Notes: generated from the sequence alone by a model not told the origin. A stretch of DNA of 64,000 bases from Burhinus oedicnemus (GCA_008921705.1 VFFE01007583.1:3469622-3533621), one strand, 5' to 3'. Shown: positions 36,701 to 50,194, counted from the first letter of the stretch. Numbers and translations are program-made.

Positions 36701-39700
36701 AGGTGAGTTGCCCTTCCAGGTAAAGGATGGGAAAGAAATGGGAAAGAGAAGAATCGCTCCCCTTTGGGTGGTAGCAAACTGCTGGGTCAGCTTGGCCAGG
36801 GAAGCCTACTGATTTTTCTGAAGACCCAACATAGGGTTTTTCTCTGTGAATTCCAACAAATGTTATGGAGCTACACAAGCAAACAAGCTGTAGACCAGAC
36901 CTGGCTTTGCAGAGCATCTCCAGAGGCTGCCTGTGTTTGCAAGGTTTACCTGTTGAAGGGAGTTTTCTACAATGTGTGCAGGGGTTTAGGGAAAAGAACT
37001 GGTGTTAACCTCGTGTCTGATCTGTCTGCTGCCCTGAAGGGTGAATCTGAGTGATGGTGTCTTTATTCAAGTTATTTTTTAATTTTTAGGGTTTTCTTTT
37101 AAGAAAAGGGACGTGTTGGTCGGTTGTTTTCTGAAAATGAATACGAAATGTGTCAGTGCTAGGTGGGGTTTTTTATTGAGCAACTCAGCCGTAACAAAAA
37201 TGTTACTATTGCTCTTGTACATTTAAAGAAGATAAAAATAGCACCTCCACAGTTTCAGAAGATTATGTAAGGTATGTGAAGCTGTATTTTGTTATACGAT
37301 CATCATAAACCAGAGCAACTGAGGAAGTAACTGGTAATAAATCCATCATTATTCATATTATGAGAAATGTTGAGCATAATAGCTGTTCATACTTACGAGA
37401 GTGCTATGAGGAATGCTGGAGATTTGGTTGACTTGCCCTGAAATGTTGTGGTAGAACATACTTGTTTCAGGCCAGTTACCGGCTGAAATGTTTATTTCCT
37501 GGAATGTCTCGGCTCTTCGCAGTCTCACGGTCCCAGAGCCGCCTGCGAGCTGGTTCAGCCACTCCACCCTGACCAAGAGGGGCTTCTGTAGCCAAAGTCA
37601 AATAAAGGCACTAGAGGTGGCTGCTCTTGTGTCTACTAGGAAAAGGTCTTGGTGGCTGTTGGGCAGATCTCGCCCATAAACTCCTGTGACTCTTGAGGGG
37701 CTGCCTCGAACAGAGCTGCAAATTTCTCAGCCTTGCTAAGGCTAGTATGCTTTAGCCTGAAAAAAAACCCCAAACAAACCACCCTGCAAACTGGAAACCA
37801 AAATAAGTTCTTTAGTAATTTTGGTTATTCTTCTTGCCTGTGGTAAATGTGGAATCATTTTGGGGGCAAGGTGACATGTCATGGCTTTCTGTCGTTTTAC
37901 CAAATGGAGCTTTGGAAAACCCGGAGTTAGCGTTCTTGGGTTCTGGATTGCACAGCAGTGACTGGTGTTTCTCTTCAGAAGCATTTCTGGTTGGCTTCTT
38001 CTATAACTTTAACACAAAAAAGTTTGAGCTAATTGACTAGCTCAGTCTTTCTGGCTGGCTACCAACTCCATTATATGTGAACTCTTGGACGAACTGAGGA
38101 AGAGGTCTTTTCTGAGCCTTCATTACAGGGGTCTGCCTCCATCCAAAAATGATTTCTGTCTTTTGCAAAGTAATTTGGAGAGTGACAAAATGCGTATTAA
38201 ATGTTCTCCCATTCCCTGTGTTTTACTTCGAGCACTCTATATGCTGCTGAAGGAAGTTCAAGTTTTATAAGAAATGCAACTCATAATGCTTCAATTGCTT
38301 TGGGTAGCTGTATTAGGTTTTTGGGCTATCAAGATGAAAGAAGTAATGAATGAGAAGTAATTTTGTGGGCACACTAACATGGTTGCATACAAATGCCAAA
38401 TTTCTTCCTCTTCTCAGGATACGTGGCCAATTTGTATGCTTGATTTCAGCCATGTCGTATTTGTACTGGCTTTGGCAGTGATTCAGGGAAGACTCATCCA
38501 ACCAGAGGAGCATCCATGGGACAACTTCTTAATTTTTTTTTTTTTAAATTATTTAGGTATTCTATTTAAAGAGTGTGGGGACTGAAGCTTTCTTCCTGTG
38601 CGCAGCTGCGGCTTGTCTAAAGTCAATGTTTTGAGTACACATCTACATTCAAGCTGTGTGGTCAGAGTGAATTTTTGCCTAAACCTATGGTTGAGCCATA
38701 AATCGTTGCACTGTGGGGGCAATGATGCCTTCATCCAGTAGCTGGTCTTGGTTCGCCTCTTCCTCTAATTATTCAGTCGTAACTCTGTGAGGCCAAGCAA
38801 GGAAGTGTGTGCTTTGTGTGAAGAGCTTGTGAATTCTTCTAAATCCTGGCTGGCTATGCAGAAAGAGCAGAGGTTCCCAAAGCAGCTTTCTCTGCTCCCT
38901 CTCTTGTCCTGAGGCCAGGACTGCCTCCCTGCAGCTCCGTCTTCAGCAGTATCATCTTCTGCTTCCAGCAGTTCTGTGGCCACGCTGTATCCCCTCGTGG
39001 CTATCCAAGTACCCCATTTCTGTCTTGGGGTTGGGTGGGCTGTATGCATCTCGGGGTTATGACAACTGCCAGAAGTCCCCAGTGGAGACTAAATGGAGGG
39101 AGCTGGAGTTGGTGGTGAGCACCAGTATTGTGAAGTAGAAGAGGGAAGCATCTTGTATAGGTGTGGCAAGAGGGAGGCGATACTGCAGTAAGACCGGTTT
39201 GCCACTTGTGCTTTGCACTGTGTTGATGTGCTGTACTGACATTGTGAGTTAAAGCAGGTTGTCATGGTAGAGACTGTGTTTACGGTACAGAGTTTCTGGA
39301 GTATCTTACGTATGTTGAAGATTCATGAAGGATCTTTGAGCGTTGACGCAGTTCAGTGTTATGCTTGAGTTTGGTATAGGTGTAATAATTGATCCGTAGA
39401 TAAAGCTGACTATTTACATGGCGTGGGAAGATGAGGGAAAAGGTGAAAGGAAGAATGTATTGCTTCTCATGGTCAGGGTGAAAAAGGTCCTTCTGCAGGT
39501 CAGGATGAGGCCATTGTCAGCATGGTTGCAATTGAAACTTACTGGTTTAGTGAGTGGAGTATGTAATCTGAATATATTTATTATATTATACAGCCCCTTT
39601 GTGGTGCCTGAGTGGGGCGTATCTCCTGTGCAGTTCCTTAAAAACACCCAGGGTTTGCATGCCACATCCTGCAGGCATCGAACACTTCATTGGTACCCCA

Positions 39701-42700
39701 AGGACCTTACAACAAAGCCTTTCAGCAACGCGATGTGCGCAGGGCTGGTTCGTGTCAGGGTGTGCAGTGGGAGCCGTAGTTTCAAGTTGGGCTGGGGAGC
39801 TGTTGGGCTCGGTGGTAGGGTGGAAGCTTTGGAGGGCTGTGGCCGTGTGCGGAGCTGAGGGGCTTGCAGGAGAGAGCTTCAGGTAATGTCCTCCTGCAGT
39901 CTTCTGGGATCCTTTTAAAAGTGCTGCTGCAATGAGGTAACTCATGCTACCTGACACCGTAGCCAGGTCGAATGAGGTCCCTAGAAAAGCAGTGGACTGA
40001 AAGGTTTGTATCAAAAGTGGCTTTCACCCAAGATGCTGCCTCTGAAATCCATTAGCAGTTTAAAATTAACCAAGTACTTTAGCTTGCTTAAATGAATCTT
40101 AATGACTTTCTGCCACCTTTATTAGAAGAATCTGTTTACGACCTTGTTGCCTTAATGCAGCCTGGATTGCAAATGGTTTTTTATCAGTGAAGATGACTTT
40201 GCAGCATGGCTGTAATGTCTCTAAAGATTTGTCTGGTCAATGAAAAAATAACAGGATTTGTATAAACTAAAGCAAAGAAGCCCAGAGTAGCTATTTCCTA
40301 AAACCAACCTAACGTATAAAAGCTTTGAATTACAATGTGATCTTCCACCAGGGAGCACTGCAAAGTCTCCCTGCCCTTTTGCATCCTGTAAGAAAGGATT
40401 GAGCCATCTCATTCTTAGGGAGGAAAAGCTGACTGCAGAAAAACTGAATACAAACTGAAGACATAAAATTTAATTAAGAATGTAAATTTACCCTGGATTT
40501 TGGATGTAAATGCACATAAACTAAAAATGTTTTTTTTCTTTTTGTTGTGATGCTTACTGTAAAAGAAAGTGACCTTCCTGCTCACATGTGTTTTTTGCAG
40601 CGGTGGAAAGGGAGTGGAGACGGAAAGCTACTTTAAAGGAGAGAGAGTTTGGGAGACATGGTGAGAGCCTAGAAGAGAAGGCACAAGGAAGGGCAATATT
40701 GACACAACTCTCAACTTCTTCATTGACTTCATTTCCCCCCCCCCCATGCACCCACTTCTCAGTGATGTAAAAGGAGAAGGAATCAAATTGATTTCCATAG
40801 TCATGTAGGTATTTCTAATGTGATGGAGAGAGAAGGCAAAGCAGGCTTCTGCCCCCCCCACCCCTCAGATGAAGGTGATGTGATGGGTGGGAGAGAGTCT
40901 GAGATCACAGCATGGGTAGATCATGGCTCTGAAAATGATTACTGATATGATTATCTTTTCGGAGTAATGCTAACACTTTCTTGGAGCCACTGTCGGGTGT
41001 CTGTGTGGGAAAAGCCTGCTGTTTCTGGGGTCTGTGTTTTGCCTGTGTGATGGCTGTATTGCTCTGCATTCACTTCGACGTCCCAGCTCATGGTAGTTAA
41101 ATTCTCTGAGATGATGATTGCCTCTTCAAATGTGGAAGAAGTGTTAGGAAAAAGAAAAAAATCGGGAGAAACCTGAGTATTTATACCACAATGCATGGTA
41201 AACATCCTGCTTGTGATACAGGTAGCTAATTCACATCTAATGCTTGGACTGACTTCAGTCCTGGTCTAAACCACAACTGTCACTTTTGAGTAGATGTTTA
41301 TTTGCCATGTCCTGTGGTCTGGTGGCCGTTCGGGCAGCCGGGGATTCCAGGGTTTACCACACGGTGAGGTGCCTGTGCAAAAATTCTTTTGCTCTGAATG
41401 CAAACGGTGGCGTATCTGAACTCCATGAAATGGCAATGCCTGCTCAAGTGTCTTGACTTAAAATGTCTTTTATCTGTTGTTTTTTTTAACTTTTTTTAGG
41501 GTTTTCCCTTCTTCCCTCCCCAGCCTTGTCGCTCTTTAGGAGCGACTAGTGCTTTGCCTTTGAGGACTGTCAGCCTCATACTCCAAGATCCCAGTATCTG
41601 CAGTTGTAAAGATGCAAAGCAGGGAGCGGACAGTCACTCCTGATAGTGAGGGAAGGGCACTGGTGCTAATCCCATAAATCCACAGCTGGCCCCTCCTGTG
41701 CATAGGAACCTAATCTTAACTCTCTCCGAGAGTCATTGCTGTGATATTTACGTATAATGCCTACTTCTTAAAACGAGAAGAGGTTAGATTTAAGGAAAAC
41801 AGCACAAACTAGCCTTAAAATATTTCTGTCTGAATCAGCATCTTACTCTGGGATAGTCAAAAAAAAGACAGCAAATGACTGTCTTTTTGACACTGTATGA
41901 TATAAAGCAGTGCAATTCCAAAGCCACTCTTAAGCCTTTGTGGCATGCTTAAATATCTTCCAGTTGCATGGTTAAAGGCTAAAACAAGTCTTGTATCCAG
42001 GAGTAGTGGATCTGGGAGATGGACGTCCCCAACTACTTCCATTGATGCAAATGGTGGAGGCCAAACTGTGGTGTGTGGGGAGGGGAACTGGAGAGAAAAA
42101 ATTGGCTGAATAAGATGAAAATGCTTGCAGTTATTTCTAATCAGAGTTCATTTCCGTAAATACTCCCTGAGGCTTTACGTAGTGAGAACAAATGCAGGCA
42201 CAGTTTGGAATATGCTGGTGAGTACAGCTCAATGCTTGCAGTTCATGAGCTAAAAAAAATTTGAAGGGATTGAGGTTTTGGGTTTTTTCCCCAGACCTCC
42301 AGAGAGGCTTGCTACTGAGTAAGTGTTAATGCCAAGCTGCAGAAGGATGGGGTTGCACGTTACAGTACTGACTTCAGTTAATTGTGTTGGGGTAACCATG
42401 TATAGATGATTCTCTTCCATGCTCTTCTGGAAGAAGAAATTTCTCCGCTCCTGGTACCCTTCAAAAACCTGACAGCCAATGAAACCTTACAATTCTGATC
42501 TGCAGCTCATAGGTTGTGGCCAAGCATATAAAAATATTCAAGACGTTAGAGTCAAAGTGGTGTTTCTGCTGTTTGTCCTCCAGAGTGAGACTCCAGAGCA
42601 AAATTCCCAGCGCTGCTCTCTGCATGGTGTTGGCCACGTGCCTCTGTTGTCAGGTTCTGGTTTGTGTGTAGCGTTAGGACATAGTTGGATCCTTGTACCA

Positions 42701-43159
42701 ACAGAGACAAGTACATGGGTTAGACTTTTAAAAAAGAGATTTTAACATGTAAGGTTTGCAGTGGGTTGTTTTTTGGGTTTTGTTTTGTTTTTTATTTCTT
42801 TTAAGACATGACGGCTCTGAAGGTTAAAGTTGGCGTGCAGCTCATTGGTATTCTTGTTTTGGGTAATGTCCTTGTAAGAAAGAGAGGAGACAACGCATCC
42901 ATGTGAAGCTTATTTTTCTTTAAGCACAGTCCTAGGTCTGGAGAGGAGACTTTAGAGAGGTCAACTAGTCAATGAAAAGCTGGAGTACAGTTGTGCTTTT
43001 TGACAGCAGTTTGGTGACAGTGATGGGGAAACTCCGCGTACTCCCCAGACAGTCTGTCTGTTGACTCATTGGTTTTTTCCTTTTAGCAATTTTGACTTGG
43101 TGTTTTTCTTTCCTCTTTCCCCAGTGCCCTCACACCACACCCTCCCTGCCACTCCACCC

Positions 43160-44235
43160 AGTAATGTTTTCCTAAATCATCTTTGTTGCTTTTTCAACCG
43201 TTCTGTTTCTTCTGAAAGTTGTGGGCATGGAGAACAGACTCCTCCCTCCTTCTTTGCAGCAGGCTTTCATGTATTTGAAAGATATCATCATGACCCTTAC
43301 TTTCTCTTCTTTTGGCTGAGCTCCAGTTCTTTCTGTTTTTTTCTTTTTTCCTCCCAGATGTCATGTTTTTCTAATTCGTGATGTTCCTATTGCTTTTGCT
43401 TGGATTCTTTCCAGTCAATCTTTTCTGAAATTTGCTGAAGACTGGATACAGTGTTGTGCTGGAAGCTTTATCAGCCACAAGTAGAACAGAACTGTTGCTT
43501 CACGATTCTCACATATGTTCCTCTATACATTCCTATATGGTATTTGCCTCTTAACAAATAATTTTCCAGTTTCTAAAACTTGCTTTGAATTCAGTCATGT
43601 AGCAAGCTGGCAGTTTTAAGTTAACAGCTTCCCCAAGTTGAATGAGTGTCACTTTCTTCTTCATTATCTAGATCGTTAGTATTAGAATTGTGTGGGACCA
43701 GGGCAGTGCTCTGCAGAGGTTATTCAGTATGTCAGGCTATTTTGTGAGTCTTTCCGTTTTTTTGACTCCAAGCAAATGGTAAGTCCGTGCAGTTATCCAG
43801 TCACATTCAAATCTGCCGTAAGATAACTGTTTGCATCGATAACTGTATGACAAAGTTTTCTTAACTTTTCATAAGAATGTGGTTTGCATCTTTTGACATG
43901 GTTTTTCTAATGTCAAGATTCAGTGTCTACTGCTTCTGTGTTCCTGAAATACATTATTCTGCCATAGTAGGAAGTTGAGTTGGTTTGACCTGGCTTATCC
44001 ACAAACAAACAGTTTTTATTGACTCTGATCTCTTATTTTCTTCTTGGTGCTAGCAGATAGGTTTAATGGCAATCCACGTTCAAATAAGCAACTACTATCG
44101 TTCTTTTTTCCTACTCCTTTCACCTCCTACTTCTTTGGAATTACACTGTTTGCCATTCTTCAGCCTCTGTTACTGTGTCAATCCTCTATGAAGTCTCAAA
44201 AATAACTGCTAATGGTTTGAAGCTTAAAGAAAAAC
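43160..44235 (-). mobile_element. ancient CR1-type LINE remnant, about 1.1 kb
   Basis: Reading along the plus strand, the order and wording of the antisense CR1 reverse-transcriptase end is recognisable despite heavy decay. Blocks include TGAAAGATATCATCATGACC and TTCTTTTGGCTGAGCTCCAG. They continue with a TGGATACAGTGTTGTGCTGG block, CATTATCTAGATCGTTAGTA, TGGACCAGGGCAGTGCTCTGCAG-type sequence, CTAATGTCAAGATTCAGTGT and finally ATAACTGCTAATGGTTTGA. This matches the widespread old amniote CR1 group (L3-like) known from turtles and birds. All frames are broken. It is unusually long for such an old copy. Confidence 0.68.
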
Positions 44236-44249
44236 CCAAACTATTCAAC

Positions 44250-47200
44250 GTGTTCATGACTGAATTAATGAAAACCAGCTAACGCGAGAGAAAGTTGATT
44301 CATCTAAGTAGTGTCTGATATGTGCTTTCCTTTTTTTTATTACCTACCCCACCCCCCCATCCTCCCCCACCCCGGTTCTATCATCACTGCTGTTAGGTTT
44401 TTTTGGTTTTGGCCTTGTTACCTGGAGCTTTCTTGAGAAAGCGATGAGCGGGCTGACCTTTCCCTTAATCATTATTTTATCACTGTGGAATTATAGAATG
44501 AGTTTTTGATATTTTTTGATGTCTCTTGCTTCACCATCACTTATTTTGGTATTGCAATAATTGCCTTCAGGCTATTGCTCTTTTAGTGAAGGGCAGATGA
44601 ATGGACTTTGCTTGACCTCTTTAGCTAGTGAGGGAGAAGAACTAACTGTTGCTTGCTTTTGGTCATGTATGGGCAACAGCAAAACTTGAACATCTTGGGT
44701 CTAAGGATTAACTGGAAGCCAATTAAAAACTGGAGATGAGAGAGAACAAACAGTGGCAGAAAGCTCTCTTCAAATATAAAGGCAAGTTCTTTCATCTGGA
44801 ATCAACTCATTGAAATGGTTAATGGGCAAATCCCTAAAGGTTGAATCTTCGCCTCAGCTGATTTTGTCAGATTTGGGTTTGAGAACATCATTTAGTTGGT
44901 GCCCCTGATCAGCTCAGCCATAATTCAGGAGCCATGTAAGGTTTTATATGCGGTGCTTCTGCTGCTGTCTGAGATTAGAATAGTTTAAAATAGAAAGTAC
45001 TGAAATGTACTGATGAACCCAAAATGGTTAGATAGTTGTATGATAAACTAGAGGCTTGGTCCTGGGTCACCACCAGATCTAGGAGCATGTTGGATAAGGG
45101 GATGTTTACAGAGCAGAGGTGGTGAACAATGCTAATACTGTTCACAAAATAAGAACTCTTCTGAAAAGGAATGTACAGTTTCAAGAACAGATGGTCTAGT
45201 GGTAATAGAGACTAACGGATTTTTGTTGGCTGGCAGTTGTCTTTCAGGTTAGGATCTTGTCTTGAAAGCTCTTTTATAGAGTTGACTTCCTTTCTGCAAA
45301 GTACTTGATAAAAGGACAGAGTAAATTCCTCATGGGAACTTGTTCTTCCTAGTCTAACAAAAATGAGTTTACAGTGAAAGCGCAAGGTAAGCAGCAATAA
45401 ACTCACGGAAGCAGGCAGACTTTGTTGGAGCAGCCTGTGGCTATTTCAGACTTTGTTCTGCTCGCTATGCTCCAGAATTAGCATGCTGCAGGACGGTTGT
45501 CACCCCTTTGACAGAAGGTGGGAAGACTGAGTTGGAAACACGCGCAAGTCTTGCTTTGATCATCTCTCGCTTCTTCTGCAGAAGAAGCATATTGTTTGTT
45601 AGACAGAGCTTACATAATCCTCCTTCTGTGTGTGTGTGTAAACATATTTAACACGGGCCTTTTGTTTCTTGGCTAGTTTAACTTTATCCATAGTGTACGT
45701 GCAGTGTGGAAGGGGACGGAAGAGGGATGAGTTATGGGATGCATTTTGGATTTCTTCTCTCCTCCAGTGCCCCAGAACTTGTACTGTACAGGCTCATAAC
45801 AAGAAAAAGAGAGGTGAAATAATCCCATTCTCAACCTCTATCTGTACCTTACAGTCAGTTTGCTCTTAGCAGGGTCTCTAACTAATCGGTAGTTTCCTTG
45901 CTGGGTTGATTCTCCTGTCACACAGTAGCTGGTAGAGAGGCTTTAAATGCAGAATTAGCGTATAAGCCTGTGCCATTTTTGGCTGGCTGTTAGTGTTTAA
46001 AGACTTTAAAGCCACCCACTAAAGACAGCGCAGAAGAACAAAAGTTGGCCTGGATATGTGGCGTGTGTGTTCTTGTTTAATATCAGAATTCCTGGTATGG
46101 CCAGGGACACATGCCAGCTTTGGCAGTACAGGGCACAGTTCAGATACTTAAGTACTATACTAAAAATAACGGGACTATTTTAGACTGGGACCCAATTAGG
46201 GAGAGAATAACTTCTTGCTCTGCAATCAGTAATCTGAAGTAGCAGGCAGGCTGCAATGTGCACGTAAACTTGGCTGTTTTGCTTGCAAAGTTGCCAGTTT
46301 TAATGCCTCTTCCTCACTGTGTTCCTTAGATGCTTTTCCAGAGGTTAAAAAGACATTAAAAAAAAAAATCCTCCTCTTAAAGCAGACTTTGTGTGCTTTA
46401 GTTCAGATTTCGATATTGCGGTGTTTAATAGCATTACGGCTTCTAATCCTTCAGCGGTGGCTTGGGAAATTCCTAGAAGGCGGGGAGCAGGAGGCAAGAG
46501 CTGCTGCGCGGTGCCCTCCCCGTCCCAGCGAGCAAACTTCGCCCAGCCTTGCGGAAGGGCAGCGAGGGTGAATCTGGGCGACCCAGGAGCAGAGGGGCTG
46601 GGTTGAAGATGGTCACTTTTCCCCTGGCTTGCCAGTTGGAGACGGAGAAGGCAGTACTGTTCCTGAAATGTGCTGCTGCTTGCTTTCCTATGTCAAGAAG
46701 TACAGTGAAAATAACTTGCATGTTTAAGCATCTGAAACAAAGCATTACTTTACACTTCAGTAGTTTCTCTCTGATGCTTTTATTTTTGGTGATGTTACTT
46801 GCTGCCACCTTCTATTAGATTGCTTGGATTTCAGTGAAATGAGTTAGAGGGATCTGAATTTCTCTGCGTGTGGGGCGATGGGGAAGGAATGAGCATGCTC
46901 TGATGTCTGAATCCTCTGGTCTCAGAGGGCTTTCAAGTGATCGGCTACGTTTCCCCAATTCTCTGCCACTTATCCGCATGGGGTTGTGGATGAGGGAATG
47001 CTTTATGGACCCTTATGCAAATGCTGCATTGGATAGGCTTGTGCTGATGCTTGAGATGAAAGCTAAATGCACCTAAAACTTCTATTTTTGTAGACTTCTT
47101 TTCAGCATGCTATTTTGAGAACATGAAAAAGCCAGAATCTTTTTGGTGTTTTGACTCTCATGCTATTTTGAAAGTAGCTTTTCGTTTTATTCAAAATAAG

Positions 47201-48540
47201 AAGCTGATAAGAGGCATTCGAGGCCTTGCTCAGCTATGGTCTCTTAACAGCTTTCAGTATGGTGTTGGGCTTATGTTGTGATTTTGGGAGGACTTAATCA
47301 GATTTGTGCAGGAAGCTCCATGTTCTTGAACGTCTTAGATTTCAATTTGCTCTTGTCCTGGCCTGAAAGGCAAAGGAAGGGACTTCCTAGGTGCCCGTTA
47401 TGAAAATGGCACCTTTTGTATTCAGTGGTGAAATGTATTGCATCCTAGATGTAGTAAATTCCCATGGAAATGGTGGGAGAGGCACCCTGGCGAAGTGGTT
47501 CGTGTTTTGTGTTGTAGAGAGCCAGCATTTAGGCATGTGCTTGTCAACTCGCAAGCTACATGTACTCTACCTTCTGCATACTGCAGCAGCCTGCGGGACT
47601 TGCTGTTAAAAGTAAATGTTACATGGAGGATGCTTAGCAACTGTAGTTTTTAGGTCTGTGCCAAATTGTTAAAGGTGCAAATCTGTTAAATGGATGCAGT
47701 GTTTTCTGGAGGACGCAGAGTGGTGGTGCTGTGGTTGCGTGTCTGGACCTCTGCAATGTGGCTGTCCCTCCAGCTCTCCTTCACCACCCCTGTTAGGTCA
47801 ATGTCTTAGTGCCCACAGTTCACAGCCAGGAACATTATTTTTTTTAAAAAAGTAACTGATGGTGTTATTTTGAATTGCAAACTTAATTCTCGGGAAAGGG
47901 CTACGTTAATGAGCCTGGCTGAGGGGCAAGTAGCCCCCTGTCCTGCTGTCTCTGGTGGGGGACATGACCTGGAGCAGAAGGGCCTGGGACCGGCAGCTGG
48001 AAACAGCCATATCTTGGATGCAGAGCTCGTGGCTGAGAAACCCGCCTTCTACCAGTACCTGTGCCTGGGGCCTGCTGGGTGGCCCCAAAATCTCTTCCGA
48101 CTGTCTTGGTTTCTCTGTTTGAAAATGAAGTTGGTACAGGGCTCCTTTGGGGAGGAGCTGGGGGGGGGGAAGGGCAATAATCTGCCTAAAAGTGAGCGTA
48201 GTTTTGGCTCTTCCTCTCAATGAGCATAGTAGCTGTAGTGGATCAGACAGTGGGTTAATCAAGAACTGTTTAGTGTGTCTCTGAGCCGTCAGTAGCAGTT
48301 GCTGAGGTAGAAGGTCTGCAAAGAGTTCCCCCTCTGCTTTTAGGCCTCTCTGCTTCATGGTGAGCTGTGCCGCCGTTCTCTGCAGTGTACATCTCCGTTG
48401 CTGTAGTAGCTATCCCTTGACAAGCCTTCTCCCGTGCTTAGGCTAAATTATTATTTTAACACATTGATAGGTCCAGTCACCCCATGGAAATGATTTTCAC
48501 GTTTCCTGTCTGCTTCAGATCTCTTGCCTAACCCTTTCTT
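44250..48540. other. intron-like, unassigned
   Basis: No supported gene. Contains poly-C/T runs near 44340-44380, a short (TG)n near 45629 and a CpG-rich patch at 46420-46605. Minor exon-like pieces (for example 45353-45386) are too short to call. Confidence 0.5.
46420..46605. promoter_or_regulatory. CpG-rich patch, possible internal promoter or enhancer
   Basis: About 11 CpG in 185 bases with locally high GC (CTGCTGCGCGGTGCCCTCC, CAGCGAGCAAACTTCGCCC), in AT-rich flanks. It gives overlapping open frames on both strands, typical of GC-rich non-coding DNA. It might be a small alternative promoter. Confidence 0.3.
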
Positions 48541-48559
48541 TTGAGAGGGCCTACTCATC

Positions 48560-48955
48560 TTGGGCTGAGAGAGTTGAGGTTGTTCAGCCTGCAGAAGAGA
48601 AGGCTCCAGGCAGACCTTATAGCAGCCTTCCGGTATCTGAAAGGGGCCTACAAGAAGGCTGGAGAGGGACTTTTTACAAGGGCATGAAGTGGTAGGACGA
48701 GGGGTAATGGCTTCAAACGGGAAGAGGGTAGATTTAGATTAGATCTCAGGAAGACATTCTTTACTGTGAGGGTAGTGAGACACTGGAACAGGTTGCCCAG
48801 GGAAGTCATGGATGCCCCATCCCTGGAAGTGTTCAAGGCCAGGTTGGATGGGGCTTTGAGCAGCCAGGTCTAGTGGGAGGTGTCCTTGCCCATGGCAAGG
48901 GGGTTGGAACTAGATGATCTTTAAGGTCCCTTCCAACTTAAAGCATTCTGTGATC
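48560..48955 (+). mobile_element. CR1 LINE, 3' fragment of about 400 bases
   Basis: A clear plus-orientation avian CR1 3' end. It runs through TTGTTCAGCCTGCAGAAGAG, GGCTCCAGGCAGACCTTATA, TCTTTACTGTGAGGGTAGTG and CACTGGAACAGGTTGCCCAG, then AAGGCCAGGTTGGATGGGGC and GGTTGGAACTAGATGATCTT, ending in AAGCATTCTGTGATCC. It is 5'-truncated, non-coding and only modestly diverged, so it is probably the youngest CR1 here. It is inserted next to an older antisense CR1 remnant. Confidence 0.95.
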
Positions 48956-48974
48956 CTCTGGGCACTTTATGCTT

Positions 48975-50090
48975 GTCCTCCGTAGCTGACTAGATGCCTG
49001 TCCTCTTCTCCCTTAACTGTTTCTCTTCTTCTCCATGCTGAAAGATCCAGGTCTGTTAGTTTCTGCTTTAGGAATTCCTCTTCTCTGTACTCTTTTCTAA
49101 TTCTATTTTACCCTTTTAGTGTCATAACAGCCCACAGTTTTTTAAGAAGTGGGTGTGCCCTGGGTTTAATGACTTGTCATGATTTTGCTTTGCTTGTGGC
49201 AGTTCTTTCATTCTTAATACTGTATTTCCTTGTGAGGTATTGTCTGCCTTCCCCCCCACCCCCCTCCCCCCCGAAGATGATACTCTCAAGCAAGACTTCA
49301 GACTCATGACACTTCAGCAGCACACACAGGCAGAGTTTTTTGGGGTGGGGTTTTTTTTTTTTGCATGTTGTTTTGAGTTTGTGGAAATTAAATCACTGTT
49401 GCCCTTTTGGTTGCCCATTTGCTTGTGACCTTGAGATCATTCCACTGTGCTGTGCATGAAAGCTCCCTCTCCAATGACTGAATGCATACTGCCAGCAAAC
49501 TTTGTGTCACCTCACTGTTGTCATGTTTCAGAGACCTTATGGATATATTGAAAAGAATGGCCACTACAGTAATTCTTGAGACTTCTTGTATGGAAAAAAA
49601 CCCACTCTGTGTTTTCCTACCTTTAATTCTTATCCTTCAACAGTGTGTGAAGGGGGGGAAACCACTCCTGCAAACTAAAGCAGCTCAGGTCCTTTTAAGA
49701 GTCCCTAGTTAGGGATAATGTCCAAATGTATCTTTGTCCATACAGTATCATAAACCTTGGGTAGATTTGAGTCATAACTTCTGCAAAAGCTGTACTGACT
49801 CTTCCTCATGCCATCTTACTATGTTTTAACTAGTTCTTTCAGTAAACAAGTCACTTCCTGATTTTTTTCAGTTCCCTGAATTTACCTCGGTCTTGGTTCT
49901 GAAAACTGATCTGTGTTACCATCCTTCATGCTACGTCCATATCAATTTAGGTGTGACAGGGTATATATGGCAATTAACAGCTTGGAAGTTTGATGTTTTC
50001 CTTCAGAAATCTTGGCTGAATTCTTTCCATTCTAGCAACTTATTACAGTCTTTTTATGCTGCTCTTAAAATGTCATCCATCAGCAGTTGC
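48975..50090 (-). mobile_element. ancient CR1-type LINE remnant, about 1.1 kb
   Basis: Antisense old CR1, recognised by ordered blocks along the plus strand. These include TTCTTCTCCATGCTGAAAGA and CTGTACTCTTTTCTAATTCT, then GTGGGTGTGCCCTGGGTTTA and AACTTTGTGTCACCTCACTG. Later blocks are GAGACCTTATGGATATATTG, CAAAAGCTGTACTGACTCTT and TAACTAGTTCTTTCAGTAAA. These follow the order of the conserved old CR1 reverse-transcriptase region. It is heavily decayed, with a poly-C insertion near 49251 and poly-T runs. Boundaries are approximate. Confidence 0.58.
49251..49272. repeat. poly-C tract (C7-C6-C7)
   Basis: Runs of seven, six and seven C separated by single A and T. The minus strand therefore carries three G-runs and may fold as a partial G-quadruplex. 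Such tracts are error-prone in sequencing. Confidence 0.85.
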
Positions 50091-50194
50091 TGTGTGTGTA
50101 AATATAAATGTGGTGCCTGATGAACTTTTGGAGGCTGACATTGACTCTTTTTTTTTTTTTTTGAAAACAATGAACAAACATAAAATCTTTTCAG

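Larger units (their letters stand above)
29470..43150. other. intron-like or intergenic, unassigned
   Basis: No supported coding gene. The longest frames (31357-31800 minus and 30061-30504 plus, 147 codons each) have no splice support and no recognisable motif. The interval holds a CpG-rich patch near 33.6 kb and a short hairpin at 33209-33246, with scattered T and C runs (for example eleven C at 40735-40745). It could all be one long first intron of the gene starting at the CpG island. Confidence 0.5.

Noticed and set aside
45353..45386. 34-base plus-strand segment between TCTTCCTAG and GTAAGC
   Set aside because: Too short to judge, and such pairs occur by chance many times in 64 kb.
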